A DNA stretch of 64,000 nucleotides from Lachnospiraceae bacterium (lineage in GTDB: Bacteria; Bacillota; Clostridia; Lachnospirales; Lachnospiraceae). The notes under the pieces were generated by a model. It ran no database searches and was not told the origin of the DNA. It was given only the letters and a program-made list of their open reading frames with translations. Shown piece after piece: positions 8,420-17,538 of the stretch (position 1 is its first letter; every line of letters begins with the position of its first letter). A program made the translations under genes and the position numbers. The DNA is taken from positions 1 through 64,000 of the forward strand of contig JAFQLS010000007.1 in assembly GCA_017396555.1 (NCBI GenBank). Direction: 5' to 3'.

Positions 8420-9424
8420 ATGTTAGACGGAAAGAAGACTTTATATAGTGGGATGCAAGCGACAGGAACACTTACACTTGGTAATTATCTTGGAGCATTA
8501 AAAAACTGGCTTACATTAGCCGATGAATATACAACATTTTATGGAGTAATGGATTTACACTCTATTACTGTAAGACAGGATCCGGCAGATTTTAGAAAGA
8601 AAGCCAGAAATCTTTTGACTCTTTATATTGCTGCAGGACTTGACCCTGTTAAAAATTGCATATACTTTCAGTCGCATGTTCCGGCACATGCGGAACTTAG
8701 TTGGATTCTTAATTGCTTTACATATATGGGTGAGCTTAATAGAATGACTCAGTTTAAGGACAAATCAGCAAAGCATGCAGATAATATTAATGCAGGTTTA
8801 TTTACATATCCTGTACTTATGGCGGCTGATATATTATTGTATCAGGCAGATGTAGTTCCTGTTGGTGTAGACCAGATGCAGCATCTTGAAATTACGAGAG
8901 ATATTGCACAGAGATTTAATGGAATATATGGTGAAGTGTTTACTGTACCTGAGGCATATTTGGGTAAGGTTGGCGCTAAGGTTATGAGTTTACAGGATCC
9001 TACAAAGAAGATGTCAAAGTCAGATGAAAATCCTAATGCAAGTATTCTTCTTATGGATGATACAGATACAATTATTAGAAAATTCAAGAGAGCTGTTACA
9101 GATTCAGAAGCTCAGGTACGTTATAGAGATGAACAGCCGGGAATAAAGAATCTTATTGATATTTATAGCGCTGTCACAGGTAAGAAGCCGGAGGAAGTTG
9201 AGAAGGAATTTGATGGTAAAGGTTATGGAGATTTCAAATTGGCAGTAGGTGAGGTTGTTGCAAATATGCTTAAACCGGTTCATGAGGAATTTGACAGACT
9301 TACCAAGGACAAGGCTTTCATAGATGGAATTATAAAAGAAAATGATGAGAAAGCAGCATATTACGCAATGAAGACCTTAAGAAAGGTTCAGAAAAAGGTT
9401 GGTTTCACAGAGAGAATAAGATAA
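8420..9424 (+). CDS. trpS: Tryptophan--tRNA ligase
   Basis: This class I aminoacyl-tRNA synthetase charges tRNA-Trp in the cytoplasm. The nucleotide-binding HIGH-equivalent is LTLGNYLGAL near residue 20, the KMSKS loop is KKMSKSDENP near residue 195, and GVDQMQHLEITRD is a conserved substrate-pocket segment. At 334 aa it is of usual length. CGGAGG precedes the ATG. No T-box or trp leader is visible in the 12 bp before it, so it probably depends on the upstream transcript. It abuts the next convergent gene with no spacer between the stop codons. Confidence 0.95.
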   Translation: MLDGKKTLYSGMQATGTLTLGNYLGALKNWLTLADEYTTFYGVMDLHSITVRQDPADFRKKARNLLTLYIAAGLDPVKNCIYFQSHVPAHAELSWILNCFTYMGELNRMTQFKDKSAKHADNINAGLFTYPVLMAADILLYQADVVPVGVDQMQHLEITRDIAQRFNGIYGEVFTVPEAYLGKVGAKVMSLQDPTKKMSKSDENPNASILLMDDTDTIIRKFKRAVTDSEAQVRYRDEQPGIKNLIDIYSAVTGKKPEEVEKEFDGKGYGDFKLAVGEVVANMLKPVHEEFDRLTKDKAFIDGIIKENDEKAAYYAMKTLRKVQKKVGFTERIR

Positions 9425-10087
9425 CTAAGTATTTGAAAAATGTTTTAGTATTCTGTCTGTTATTACTATAAGGTAGCCAACAATTAGGCAAATAATCATA
9501 AATAAAAAGGCATTATTAATAACCGTATTTAATCCCAGTTCATCTATATTTATAAAATAATATGGATAACCTGCGGAGGTAAATATGGTTTTTATGTTTA
9601 TAATGCAATAATATCCTATTGGAAGAATAAGCCATATAAATGGATCTATTAACATAAAGTTTCCTTTGGGTTGAAATAAAATCCAGTCTAAGAAGGTCAT
9701 TCCCGGAATAAGGTAATGGACGAATATATCATTAGTTGTTATTGTTGTAGGGCAGTCTCTAAGCATAGAAAATCCAGTGTTTCTAAGTACGAAATTATAA
9801 GCTAAAAAAACAATTATTATTCCTAACATAACCATTCCGCGAAGATTTGGAAATCTGTTTCTGTGAAGGCATGCACTTCGCGGATGTTTAAGCTCCAGAG
9901 CAGTCTCTCTTGCAAGAATTATATATGTGATAAAGCAAACAAGATTCATTTGTATTGTAAAAAAGGAAAACATTCTTATATTTTCGTTGAAATCAAATAA
10001 ATTAATGTGCATAAGCAAGCCTATGGCGCAAATACTAATATAAACAATCCGGTATGTATATGCGATAATTGGGCTTGAAATGTACAT
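9425..10087 (-). CDS. Pr6Pr-like integral membrane protein
   Basis: The ~220-residue product has about six hydrophobic helices. FVHYLIPGMTFLDWILFQPKG followed by DPFIWLILPIGYYCIINI fits the Pr6Pr (FAR-17a/AIG1-like) family of bacterial membrane proteins, which has no established biochemical role. The frame opens at 10099, but that ATG is part of the sequence ATGGAGGTTAGTATG, whose GGAGG is correctly placed for the second ATG (10087), chosen here. The stop codon touches the trpS stop. Confidence 0.65.
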   Translation of the reverse strand: MYISSPIIAYTYRIVYISICAIGLLMHINLFDFNENIRMFSFFTIQMNLVCFITYIILARETALELKHPRSACLHRNRFPNLRGMVMLGIIIVFLAYNFVLRNTGFSMLRDCPTTITTNDIFVHYLIPGMTFLDWILFQPKGNFMLIDPFIWLILPIGYYCIINIKTIFTSAGYPYYFINIDELGLNTVINNAFLFMIICLIVGYLIVITDRILKHFSNT

Positions 10088-10196
10088 ACTAACCTCCATA
10101 AAACTTCTATTTGGATAGTATATGATAAAATTTATTTTTTATACGCGGAGTCAGCAAATAATGAGATAAAATTTGTATTTTGAATTACATTAAGTG

Positions 10197-10225
10197 TTTA
10201 CGAGAGGGAAAATTTAAGGTAAAAT
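10197..10225 (+). promoter_or_regulatory. Promoter of the GNAT gene
   Basis: TTTACG (10197-10202), 17-bp spacer, TAAAAT (10220-10225), 34 bp before the ATG. Confidence 0.5.
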
Positions 10226-10258
10226 AAGACCATATGTGCTTTTTGATTGGAGATAAAT

Positions 10259-10678
10259 ATGATTATTTTGAGAGAAAACGAAATTAAACTTGATACATAC
10301 CTTGCACTTAGAGCGGCTGTTAATTGGAAAAAATTAAGCAGAGAGCAGGCTGAACTCGCTCTTGACAATGCCTTATATACTGTTTGTGCATATGATGGAG
10401 AAAAAGCAGTTGGAATGGGAAGAATTGTAGGGGACGGTGCAGTAGTTGTGTATGTTCAGGATTTAATTGTGCTTCCTGAATATCAGAAAATGGGTATAGG
10501 TAAGCAGTTGATTGAACATTTGATAGAGTATGTAAAAGGAATAAATCAGCCGGGAAATGAGATTATGTTATGTCTTATGTGTGCAAAGGGACGTGAGAGC
10601 TTTTATGAGAAATATGGTTTTATTTCAAGACCAAACGATAATCTCGGACCAGGGATGATTCAGTACATAAAGGAATAG
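10259..10678 (+). CDS. GNAT family N-acetyltransferase
   Basis: Acetyl-CoA-dependent acetyltransferase of unknown substrate. The core is YVQDLIVLPEYQKMGIGKQLI, containing the acetyl-CoA pyrophosphate loop (Q-x-x-G-I-G-K), and the C-terminal FYEKYGF motif is typical of the family. The reading frame extends to a TTG at 10247, but that TTGGAG is the ribosome-binding site of ATG 10259, giving 139 aa. Monocistronic in appearance. Confidence 0.88.
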   Translation: MIILRENEIKLDTYLALRAAVNWKKLSREQAELALDNALYTVCAYDGEKAVGMGRIVGDGAVVVYVQDLIVLPEYQKMGIGKQLIEHLIEYVKGINQPGNEIMLCLMCAKGRESFYEKYGFISRPNDNLGPGMIQYIKE

Positions 10679-10782
10679 GCGGCTTATGATAAAAATATAT
10701 TTTTGGGGACATGGCAGATAGGATAGTCAGCTGTGTAATGTGGATGTGTCATTGGCGGTTGAAGGTCGTAAGCAGGCAGAGT

Positions 10783-10871
10783 TGGCAGTAATAGTAGCAG
10801 AGTTGAAGAAAATAGAAAGAAGTGCATTTAATGAAACACCTCTAGGTGAAGTAATAATAGAAGAGGGAGTA
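10783..10871 (+). pseudogene. Rearranged fragment of the following BspA-like gene
   Basis: Bases 10783-10871 repeat the inside of the next gene. GGCAGTAATAGTA(g/a)CAGAGTTG matches 11418-11439, then about 40 bp are missing, and the sequence continues from AAGAAAATAGAAAGAAGTGC (10808 on) through the region equal to 11479-11544 almost identically (encoding KKIERSAFNETPLGEVIIEEG). The copy is in frame with the lipoprotein start, so the open frame is extended artificially by 50 codons. It has no start or domain of its own. Confidence 0.75.
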
Positions 10872-10889
10872 GATAGGGAGAAAAATCAA

Positions 10890-11753
10890 ATGAAGAAAAG
10901 AGTATTAATTTTAATTAGTATTTTAACATTATTTATATCAGCATGTGGTAATGCAAATGGTGAAAAAGAGAGAGAACCTTCAACAAGAGTACCAAATTCG
11001 GTAGTGGGTAAATGGTATCAATATAGTGAGGCAGAAGGAATAAAAATATGGGATTTTAATGATGAGGGAATATATTATTCTACTACAGAAGATGATTACG
11101 GAAAAGAGGATGAAACGTTTCGAATTCGAAGGCGTGAATATCTGGTGGATGGAGATACAATTAAATTAGAAAGAAGAATTGTAAATTTAGAATATACAAG
11201 CTATGGCTTACGCTTAATATATGATTCGGATTATGAGATAAAGTTGTATGAATATAGGGAAGATGCAATAAAACAGATATCAGAAGAAGATAAGAGGGAA
11301 GAATATTATGATAGTATTAAGGATGAGAATGGATTAGTAATAGAGGATGGAGTACTTATAAGATATTATACAGAAGACAAAGAGATAATAATCCCGGATA
11401 ATGTAACAACTATAGGTTCGGCAGTAATAGTAACAGAGTTGGAAAATATAGATAAGTTAATAATACCTGGAACTGTAAAGAAAATAGAAAGAAGTGCATT
11501 TAATGAAACACCTCTAGGTGAAGTAATAATAGAAGAGGGTGTAGAAGAAATAGGGGATTATGCATTTACAGATAGCTATTGTACAGAAATATATATACCG
11601 GAATCGGTTAAATATATAGGTGAGTTTGCATTTAGATGCAGTGAATTAAATACTGATGGGAAAATATATGTAAAGAAGGGGTCGTATGCAGAGGAATTTT
11701 TAAGTCAGTATAATGGTGAATATGATGGTGCACAGATAATAGTTCAGGAATAA
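10890..11753 (+). CDS. BspA-like leucine-rich repeat lipoprotein
   Basis: The true start is ATG 10890: it has GGGAG upstream and begins a lipoprotein signal peptide (MKKRVLILISILTLFISAC, lipobox ISAC). Residues ~40-125 form an uncharacterised domain (VVGKWYQYSEAEGIKIWDFN) resembling small extracellular lipocalin-like modules. Residues ~175-285 are LRR_5/BspA-type repeats (IPDNVTTIG, LIIPGTVKKIERSAF, VIIEEGVEEIGDYAF, IYIPESVKYIGEFAF). Proteins of this kind are surface-exposed and may bind host or bacterial ligands; the target is unknown. The open frame upstream of 10890 is a duplicated fragment, not a real N-terminus. Confidence 0.8.
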   Translation: MKKRVLILISILTLFISACGNANGEKEREPSTRVPNSVVGKWYQYSEAEGIKIWDFNDEGIYYSTTEDDYGKEDETFRIRRREYLVDGDTIKLERRIVNLEYTSYGLRLIYDSDYEIKLYEYREDAIKQISEEDKREEYYDSIKDENGLVIEDGVLIRYYTEDKEIIIPDNVTTIGSAVIVTELENIDKLIIPGTVKKIERSAFNETPLGEVIIEEGVEEIGDYAFTDSYCTEIYIPESVKYIGEFAFRCSELNTDGKIYVKKGSYAEEFLSQYNGEYDGAQIIVQE

Positions 11754-11793
11754 AAGATAAATTCTACTTATGGTAAGAGGAAGGAATATATTT

Positions 11794-12918
11794 ATGAAAT
11801 ATTTAAAGATAACAATAACAGGAATTATAATGATAATTATGAGTAATGTTATGCTGATTAGGGCAGAGGCGGCGACAAAGACAGAGAATGGATATACATA
11901 TTCTACGGATGGAAAAAGTACGACTAATAAATTGTTATCCTCAAAAGATATTATTGAATACGAAGTTATTGAGCGAGATGTCATAGATGGTGGTAAAGAA
12001 AAAAATAAGCTAGAGGATTATTTGGTTGATTATGACACCCACTATACAATTCCAGGACTGGATAAAACTAATGTACTTGGTGAAACTTGCGAAACGATGA
12101 TACCACAAGGAATATGCAGGTTGGATAATTATACATTAGTTACAGCCTATGATTACAAAAAGGATTATAATTCGGTTATATATGTAATTAATACAAGTGG
12201 AATAGTACAGGCAACCCTAGTGTATAATAAGAAATGTCATATGGGTGGAATTGCCTTTGATGGAAAATATGTATGGATAGCAGAGGTTGGAGAAGGAAAA
12301 TATAAGAATGGAGTAGGAGCAATTAGTAAATCAGTTATATTAGAAGCTATAAAGATTTCAAAGGAAAAGGGAGCAAAATCAATAAAGCTTAAAAATATAA
12401 AATGGACACAGGCAACGGAGCTTGAAAGCACAAGTTATTGTACATATTTTGATAACAAGCTATGGATTGGAGAATTTAATAAGAGTAAAAGTAGTGATAT
12501 CTATGGATATATAACTAATTGTTCTGGTAGTAAACCTACGTTAAATCCCTGTAGATATATATTAACACGTATGAGAACACAGGGGATATGTTTTTATAAG
12601 GATTCTAGTGGGGTATATCTTGGAGTATCAAGATCATATGGAAGAACTAGCAATTCAGAGATTAGATGTTATAAGCTTGAGGATTATTACGCACCAGAAT
12701 TTAGAGAAAATGGAGTGCCGGAACTATGGCTTGAATCTGCATACAGGGAAATAATATTGCCACCTATGCTAGAGCAGATAACAGTATATGGAGTATTTAT
12801 GTATGCGATATTTGAATCAGGAGCAAAGCCATATGTGGATGGTTCTGATGGTAAAGGTGAAGCCAAAAGAGTAATGACAAATTTCTGCATATTAAAAGCG
12901 GAAAGTATATTCAAATAG
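11794..12918 (+). CDS. Secreted protein of unknown function, possibly beta-propeller
   Basis: ATG 11794 is preferred over ATG 11770 because AGGAAGG lies nine bases before it and it starts a clean Sec signal peptide (about residues 1-27, cleavage near AEAA). The mature ~345 residues contain spaced blade-like segments (RLDNYTLVTAYDYKK, VIYVINTSGIVQATLVY, HMGGIAFDGKYVWIAEVG, KLWIGEFNKS, TQGICFYKDSSGVYLGVSRS) reminiscent of beta-propeller proteins. The large gene at 47174 has similar phrases. No catalytic motif is recognised. It lies between the BspA-like gene and the topoisomerase operon. Confidence 0.7.
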   Translation: MKYLKITITGIIMIIMSNVMLIRAEAATKTENGYTYSTDGKSTTNKLLSSKDIIEYEVIERDVIDGGKEKNKLEDYLVDYDTHYTIPGLDKTNVLGETCETMIPQGICRLDNYTLVTAYDYKKDYNSVIYVINTSGIVQATLVYNKKCHMGGIAFDGKYVWIAEVGEGKYKNGVGAISKSVILEAIKISKEKGAKSIKLKNIKWTQATELESTSYCTYFDNKLWIGEFNKSKSSDIYGYITNCSGSKPTLNPCRYILTRMRTQGICFYKDSSGVYLGVSRSYGRTSNSEIRCYKLEDYYAPEFRENGVPELWLESAYREIILPPMLEQITVYGVFMYAIFESGAKPYVDGSDGKGEAKRVMTNFCILKAESIFK

Positions 12919-12933
12919 AAAGAGGAAAAAGAT

Positions 12934-14853
12934 ATGGCAAAGGAAGTAACAAAGAATTATGATGCCAATAGTATTTCCATATTGGAAGGACTTGAGGCAG
13001 TCAGAAAAAGACCTGGTATGTATATTGGTAGCGTATCTACAAAAGGTCTTAATCACTTGATTTATGAAATAGTAGATAATTCAGTGGACGAGCATCTTGC
13101 AGGTCATTGTAGTGAAATTACAGTGTCACTTAATAAGGATGGAACTGCAACTATTACAGATAATGGTCGTGGTATTCCGGTTGGAATTAATGAAAAAGCG
13201 GGTATTCCGGCTGTAGAAGTAGTATTTACAGTACTTCATGCAGGTGGAAAATTTGGTGACGGAGGATATAAGATTTCCGGTGGTCTTCATGGTGTTGGTG
13301 CCTCTGTTGTAAATGCACTGTCAGAGTGGCTGGAGGTTACAATTAAGATTGATGGCAAGGTGTATAAACAGCGTTATGAGAGAGGAAAGGTAATGTATCC
13401 TCTTGAAGAGGTTGGTACTTGTAGAAAAAATGATACAGGTACAAGTGTAACATTTTTACCTGATAAGGAAATATTTGAAAAGACATATTTCAAAGCGGAG
13501 TCAATTAAGAGCAGACTTCACGAAACCGCATATCTTAATCCTAATCTTACAATAAATTTTGAAAACAAGAGATTTTCGGAAGAAGAAAAGCTTGTATTTC
13601 ATGAGTCGGAGGGAATTGCGGCCTATGTTAAGGATTTGAATAAAGGAAAAGAAGCAGTTCATCCGGTTATTTATTTCAAGAGAGAAATGGATGGAATGGA
13701 GTTAGAGGTAGCATTCCAGTTTGTAGATGAATTTCAGGAAAACTTGTTTGGATTCTGTAATAATATTTATACTCAGGAAGGTGGAACACATCTTACCGGA
13801 TTTAAGACCAAGTTTACAATGGTAATTAATCAGTATGCAAGAGAGCTTGGAATTCTTAAAGAAAAGGATAATAATTTTACAGGTGCAGATGTTAGAAATG
13901 GTATGACTGCTGTTGTTGCTATCAAGCATCCGGAACCACGTTTTGAAGGTCAGACGAAGACAAAACTTGATAATCCGGACGCAGGTAAGGTTGCAGGTGA
14001 GGTTACAGGCGAAGAGACAGTGTTATACTTTGATAAAAATTTAGATGAGCTTAAAGCTGTAATTGCCTGTGCCGAAAAGTCAGCCAAAATTAGAAAGGCT
14101 GAAGAAAAGGCTAAAACTAATCTTTTAGTAAAACAGAAGTTTTCAATTGATAGCAATGGTAAGCTGGCTAATTGTGAGAGTAGAAATCCTGCTGAGTGCG
14201 AGGTGTTTATTGTAGAGGGTGATTCAGCCGGTGGTTCTGCAAAAATGGCAAGAAACAGGCGTACTCAGGCGATTATGCCAATTAGAGGTAAGATTTTAAA
14301 TGTTGAAAAGGCAACAATAGATAAGGTACTTGGAAATTCTGAAATTAAGACTATGATTAATGCATTTGGATGTGGATTTTCAGAAGGTTATGGAAACGAT
14401 TTTGATATATCAAAGCTTCGCTATGATAAGATTATTATTATGACGGATGCTGATGTGGATGGAGCTCATATTGATACATTGTTACTTACATTTTTCTATA
14501 GATTTATGCCTGAGCTTATTCATCAGGGACATGTGTATCTTGCTATGCCACCTTTATACAAGGCAGTTCCTAAGAAGGGCGAGGGAGAATATCTTTATGA
14601 TGATAAGGCACTTGAAAAATATAGAAAGACACATACAGGATTTACTCTTCAAAGATATAAAGGTCTTGGAGAAATGGATGCGGATCAGTTATGGGAGACA
14701 ACACTCAATCCGGAAACCAGATTACTTAAGCAGGTAGAAATAGAAGATGCAAGAATGGCATCAGATGTAACAAGTATGCTTATGGGTACAGATGTACCAC
14801 CAAGAAGACAGTTTATACATGACCATGCGCATGATGCAGAAATAGATGTATAG
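12934..14853 (+). CDS. Type IIA DNA topoisomerase, B subunit (GyrB/ParE-like)
   Basis: ATPase subunit of a type II topoisomerase. The GHKL ATP site shows EIVDNSVDE, DNGRGIPV and GGLHGVGASVVNALS; the transducer follows; the TOPRIM domain has EVFIVEGDSAGGSA and DADVDGAHI; the C-terminus has YKGLGEMDADQLWETT. At 639 aa it lacks the insert of proteobacterial GyrB. It is paired with an A subunit 12 bp downstream. Since the partner lacks a GyrA box, the pair more likely acts as a decatenase (topoisomerase IV, ParE) than as a supercoiling gyrase, but the B subunit alone does not decide this. Confidence 0.92.
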   Translation: MAKEVTKNYDANSISILEGLEAVRKRPGMYIGSVSTKGLNHLIYEIVDNSVDEHLAGHCSEITVSLNKDGTATITDNGRGIPVGINEKAGIPAVEVVFTVLHAGGKFGDGGYKISGGLHGVGASVVNALSEWLEVTIKIDGKVYKQRYERGKVMYPLEEVGTCRKNDTGTSVTFLPDKEIFEKTYFKAESIKSRLHETAYLNPNLTINFENKRFSEEEKLVFHESEGIAAYVKDLNKGKEAVHPVIYFKREMDGMELEVAFQFVDEFQENLFGFCNNIYTQEGGTHLTGFKTKFTMVINQYARELGILKEKDNNFTGADVRNGMTAVVAIKHPEPRFEGQTKTKLDNPDAGKVAGEVTGEETVLYFDKNLDELKAVIACAEKSAKIRKAEEKAKTNLLVKQKFSIDSNGKLANCESRNPAECEVFIVEGDSAGGSAKMARNRRTQAIMPIRGKILNVEKATIDKVLGNSEIKTMINAFGCGFSEGYGNDFDISKLRYDKIIIMTDADVDGAHIDTLLLTFFYRFMPELIHQGHVYLAMPPLYKAVPKKGEGEYLYDDKALEKYRKTHTGFTLQRYKGLGEMDADQLWETTLNPETRLLKQVEIEDARMASDVTSMLMGTDVPPRRQFIHDHAHDAEIDV

Positions 14854-14865
14854 GAGGATTAGCAG

Positions 14866-17328
14866 ATGGCAGAACAGATTATAAAAACTGAATATTCGGA
14901 AATTATGCAAAAATCCTACATTGATTACTCTATGAGTGTAATCTGTCAGAGAGCAGTTCCGGATATAAGAGATGGACTTAAACCGGTTCAGAGGCGTGTA
15001 CTGTATGCAATGAATGAACTTAAGCTTAATTATGATAAACCACACAGAAAATCAGCACGTATTGTTGGTGATACAATGGGTAAATATCACCCTCATGGTG
15101 ATAGCTCAATATATGAAGCATTGGTTGTGCTTGAGCAGGATTTTAAAAAGGGAATGGCACTAGTTGACGGACATGGAAATTTTGGTTCGATTGAAGGTGA
15201 CGGAGCAGCTGCAATGCGTTACACTGAGGCAAAGCTTAAGAAGTTTACCCAGGAAGTGTATCTTGCAGACCTTGATAAAAATGTAGTTGATTTTATTCCA
15301 AATTTTGATGAAACAGAGAAGGAACCGGAGGTTCTTCCGGTAAGAGTACCTAATGTACTTATCAATGGTGCAGAGGGTATTGCAGTTGGTATGACAACAA
15401 GTATACCAACACATAATCTTTCAGAGGTTATAGACGCTGTTATTGCGTATATGGGTAATAACAAAATTACAACAGAAGAGCTTATGGAATATGTAAAGGG
15501 ACCTGATTTTCCAACAGGCGGACGAGTAATTAATAAAAGTGAGTTACTTGATATTTACGAAAATGGAACAGGAAAGATTAAGCTTCGTGCCAAGGTAGAA
15601 TTTGAACCCGGAAAAAAGAAGTCTGATAAGGATAAATTAGTTATTACAGAGATTCCATATACAATGGTTGGAGCAAATATTGGTAAGTTTATATCTGATG
15701 TGTGCAATCTAATAGAAACTAAGAAAACTACCGATATTACTGATATTTCAAACGAATCTTCTAAGGAAGGGATAAGAATTGTTCTTGAACTTAAGAAAAA
15801 TGCAGATATTAAAAAGTTAGAAAATCTCTTGTATAAAAAGACTAAGCTTGAGGATACATTTGGTGTTAATATGCTTACTATTGTAAATGGCAGACCGGAG
15901 GTATTAGGTCTTAAGAAGATTATTGAGCATCATATAGATTTTCAGGTTGATCTTGCTACCAGAAAATATACTACTCTACTTGAAAAGGATTTGGAGCAGA
16001 AGGAAATTAAAGAAGGTCTTATTAGAGCATGCAATATTATTGACTTGATTATAGAGATTTTAAGAGGTAGTAAGAATCTTAAGGATGCCAAAGCTTGTCT
16101 TATACATGGTAATACAGACAATATTAAATTTAAGAATAAAGAATCAAAGCTCTATGCAAGTAATCTGAATTTTACAGAGAAGCAGGCACAGGCTATTCTT
16201 GAACTCAGATTGTATAAATTAATTGGTTTGGAAATTCTTGCTTTAGAGAATGAGTATTCGGAATTGGTAGACAGAATTGCGTATTATGAAGAAATTCTTG
16301 GAAGTAGAAAGGCAATGATGAAGGTTATTAAAAAGGACCTTGAAAAAATCAAAAAGGAATATGGTGTAGAGAGAAGAACCATTATTGAAGATGGTGAAGA
16401 GGCCGTATATGTTGAAGAAAAGGTTAAAGAGCAGGAAGTTGTGTTCCTTATGGATAGATTTGGTTATGCCAAGACTATTGATACTTCATTATATGATAGA
16501 AATAAAGAAACAGCAGATACTGAGAATAAGTATGTATTTAGATGTATGAATACTGATAAGGTATGTATTTTTACGGATAATGGTAATATGCATCAGGTTA
16601 AGCTGCTAAGTGTTCCTTTTGTAAAATTAAAGGATAAGGGAACGCCGATAGATAATCTTGGCAATTACGATAGTAAGGGCGAAAGCATTATATTTATCTG
16701 TAGTACAGAAATGATTAGAGATAAGAAATTATTATTTACTACAAAGAATGGTATGATGAAGCTTGTTGATGCTTCCGAATTTAATGTAACAAAGAGAACA
16801 GTTGCGGCTACTAAGCTTGCTGCAGATGATTTGGTTATTGGTGTACAGATTACAGAAGCAACATCAATGCCTGTTGGCGTAGATACATTTGCTTCTAATG
16901 AGGAGCAAATGCCTGTGATAATGTCGGGAGGATTTGACGACGGATATACACCGGGCTTTGATGATGAACTTGGTTTTTCAGAAATGACATTTGATTTTGA
17001 TGATGGAAATATGGAACTTCAGCTTGTGGATGATGTAGAGGGTGGAGAGATAACTGAAATCTCAGAAGAAAGTATAGTATGTAATCAGATTGTTGTATTG
17101 CAGACGGTTAAAGGAATGTTCTTAAGATTCCCTCTTAAAGAGATTCCGGAAAAGAAGAAGGGAGCAATTGGTGTTAAGGGTATTAAGCTTGCATCGGATG
17201 ACAGTGTGGATAAGGTGTATATACTTGATCCGGGTGATAATATGACTGTGGAATTTAAGGGAAAAGAAATTGAATTAAGAAAGCTTAAGACTGCAAAACA
17301 CGGTGGAAAGGGTACTAAAAAAGCGTAA
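14866..17328 (+). CDS. Type IIA DNA topoisomerase, A subunit (ParC/GyrA-like, no GyrA box)
   Basis: The DNA-cleaving subunit. [27 protein letters not shown] opens the winged-helix region, and the catalytic tyrosine is in [11 protein letters not shown]. The quinolone-resistance region reads [14 protein letters not shown]. The C-terminal ~330 residues form the beta-pinwheel. Where gyrase has the QRRGGKG-type box in blade 1, this protein has the acidic [11 protein letters not shown]; a short HGGKG occurs only at the extreme C-terminus. An acidic insertion (about residues 675-730, rich in Asp, Glu and Gly) interrupts the pinwheel. AGGAGG overlaps the stop of the B subunit, so the two are translationally linked. 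Confidence 0.92.
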   Translation: MAEQIIKTEYSEIMQKSYIDYSMSVICQRAVPDIRDGLKPVQRRVLYAMNELKLNYDKPHRKSARIVGDTMGKYHPHGDSSIYEALVVLEQDFKKGMALVDGHGNFGSIEGDGAAAMRYTEAKLKKFTQEVYLADLDKNVVDFIPNFDETEKEPEVLPVRVPNVLINGAEGIAVGMTTSIPTHNLSEVIDAVIAYMGNNKITTEELMEYVKGPDFPTGGRVINKSELLDIYENGTGKIKLRAKVEFEPGKKKSDKDKLVITEIPYTMVGANIGKFISDVCNLIETKKTTDITDISNESSKEGIRIVLELKKNADIKKLENLLYKKTKLEDTFGVNMLTIVNGRPEVLGLKKIIEHHIDFQVDLATRKYTTLLEKDLEQKEIKEGLIRACNIIDLIIEILRGSKNLKDAKACLIHGNTDNIKFKNKESKLYASNLNFTEKQAQAILELRLYKLIGLEILALENEYSELVDRIAYYEEILGSRKAMMKVIKKDLEKIKKEYGVERRTIIEDGEEAVYVEEKVKEQEVVFLMDRFGYAKTIDTSLYDRNKETADTENKYVFRCMNTDKVCIFTDNGNMHQVKLLSVPFVKLKDKGTPIDNLGNYDSKGESIIFICSTEMIRDKKLLFTTKNGMMKLVDASEFNVTKRTVAATKLAADDLVIGVQITEATSMPVGVDTFASNEEQMPVIMSGGFDDGYTPGFDDELGFSEMTFDFDDGNMELQLVDDVEGGEITEISEESIVCNQIVVLQTVKGMFLRFPLKEIPEKKKGAIGVKGIKLASDDSVDKVYILDPGDNMTVEFKGKEIELRKLKTAKHGGKGTKKA

Positions 17329-17363
17329 AAGAAACTCTGATTACTTCAAAAGTGTAAAAAATC

Positions 17364-17456
17364 GGAAACGTTTTCATTAAAACCCCTCTTAGCGGGGGGG
17401 GTATCCCTGAATTATCTATGATAATATATCATTGTGAATTAGAAGATATTCACAAT
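17364..17456. other. Structured region between convergent genes
   Basis: Several inverted repeats follow one another: GGAAACGTTTTC (17364-17375), CCCC/GGGG around 17384-17402, ATGATA/TATCAT (17418-17432), and ATTGTGAAT (17431-17439) with ATTCACAAT (17448-17456). The first looks like a CcpA (cre) palindrome, but no gene starts nearby. No coding frame is evident. A 3' UTR structure or a small RNA is possible. Confidence 0.35.
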
Positions 17457-17497
17457 TAATGTAGTAGAGTTACGGGGAAGTATCTTTTTATAAAATA

Positions 17498-17526
17498 GAA
17501 GGACTATCGTGGTGATAGTCCTTTTT
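17498..17526. terminator. Rho-independent terminator
   Basis: GAAGGACTATC pairs with GATAGTCCTTTTT across a CGTGGT-type loop, flanked by A and T runs. It separates the topoisomerase operon from the convergent DMT transporter gene. Confidence 0.85.
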
Positions 17527-17538
17527 GAGTGTGATAAA

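Noticed and set aside
10740..10889. N-terminal 50-codon extension of the BspA-like gene
   Set aside because: It duplicates the gene's internal sequence and hides a clear lipoprotein signal peptide beginning at 10890.
17364..17375. cre-like palindrome GGAAACGTTTTC as a CcpA site
   Set aside because: It lies between two convergent gene ends, so there is no promoter for it to control.
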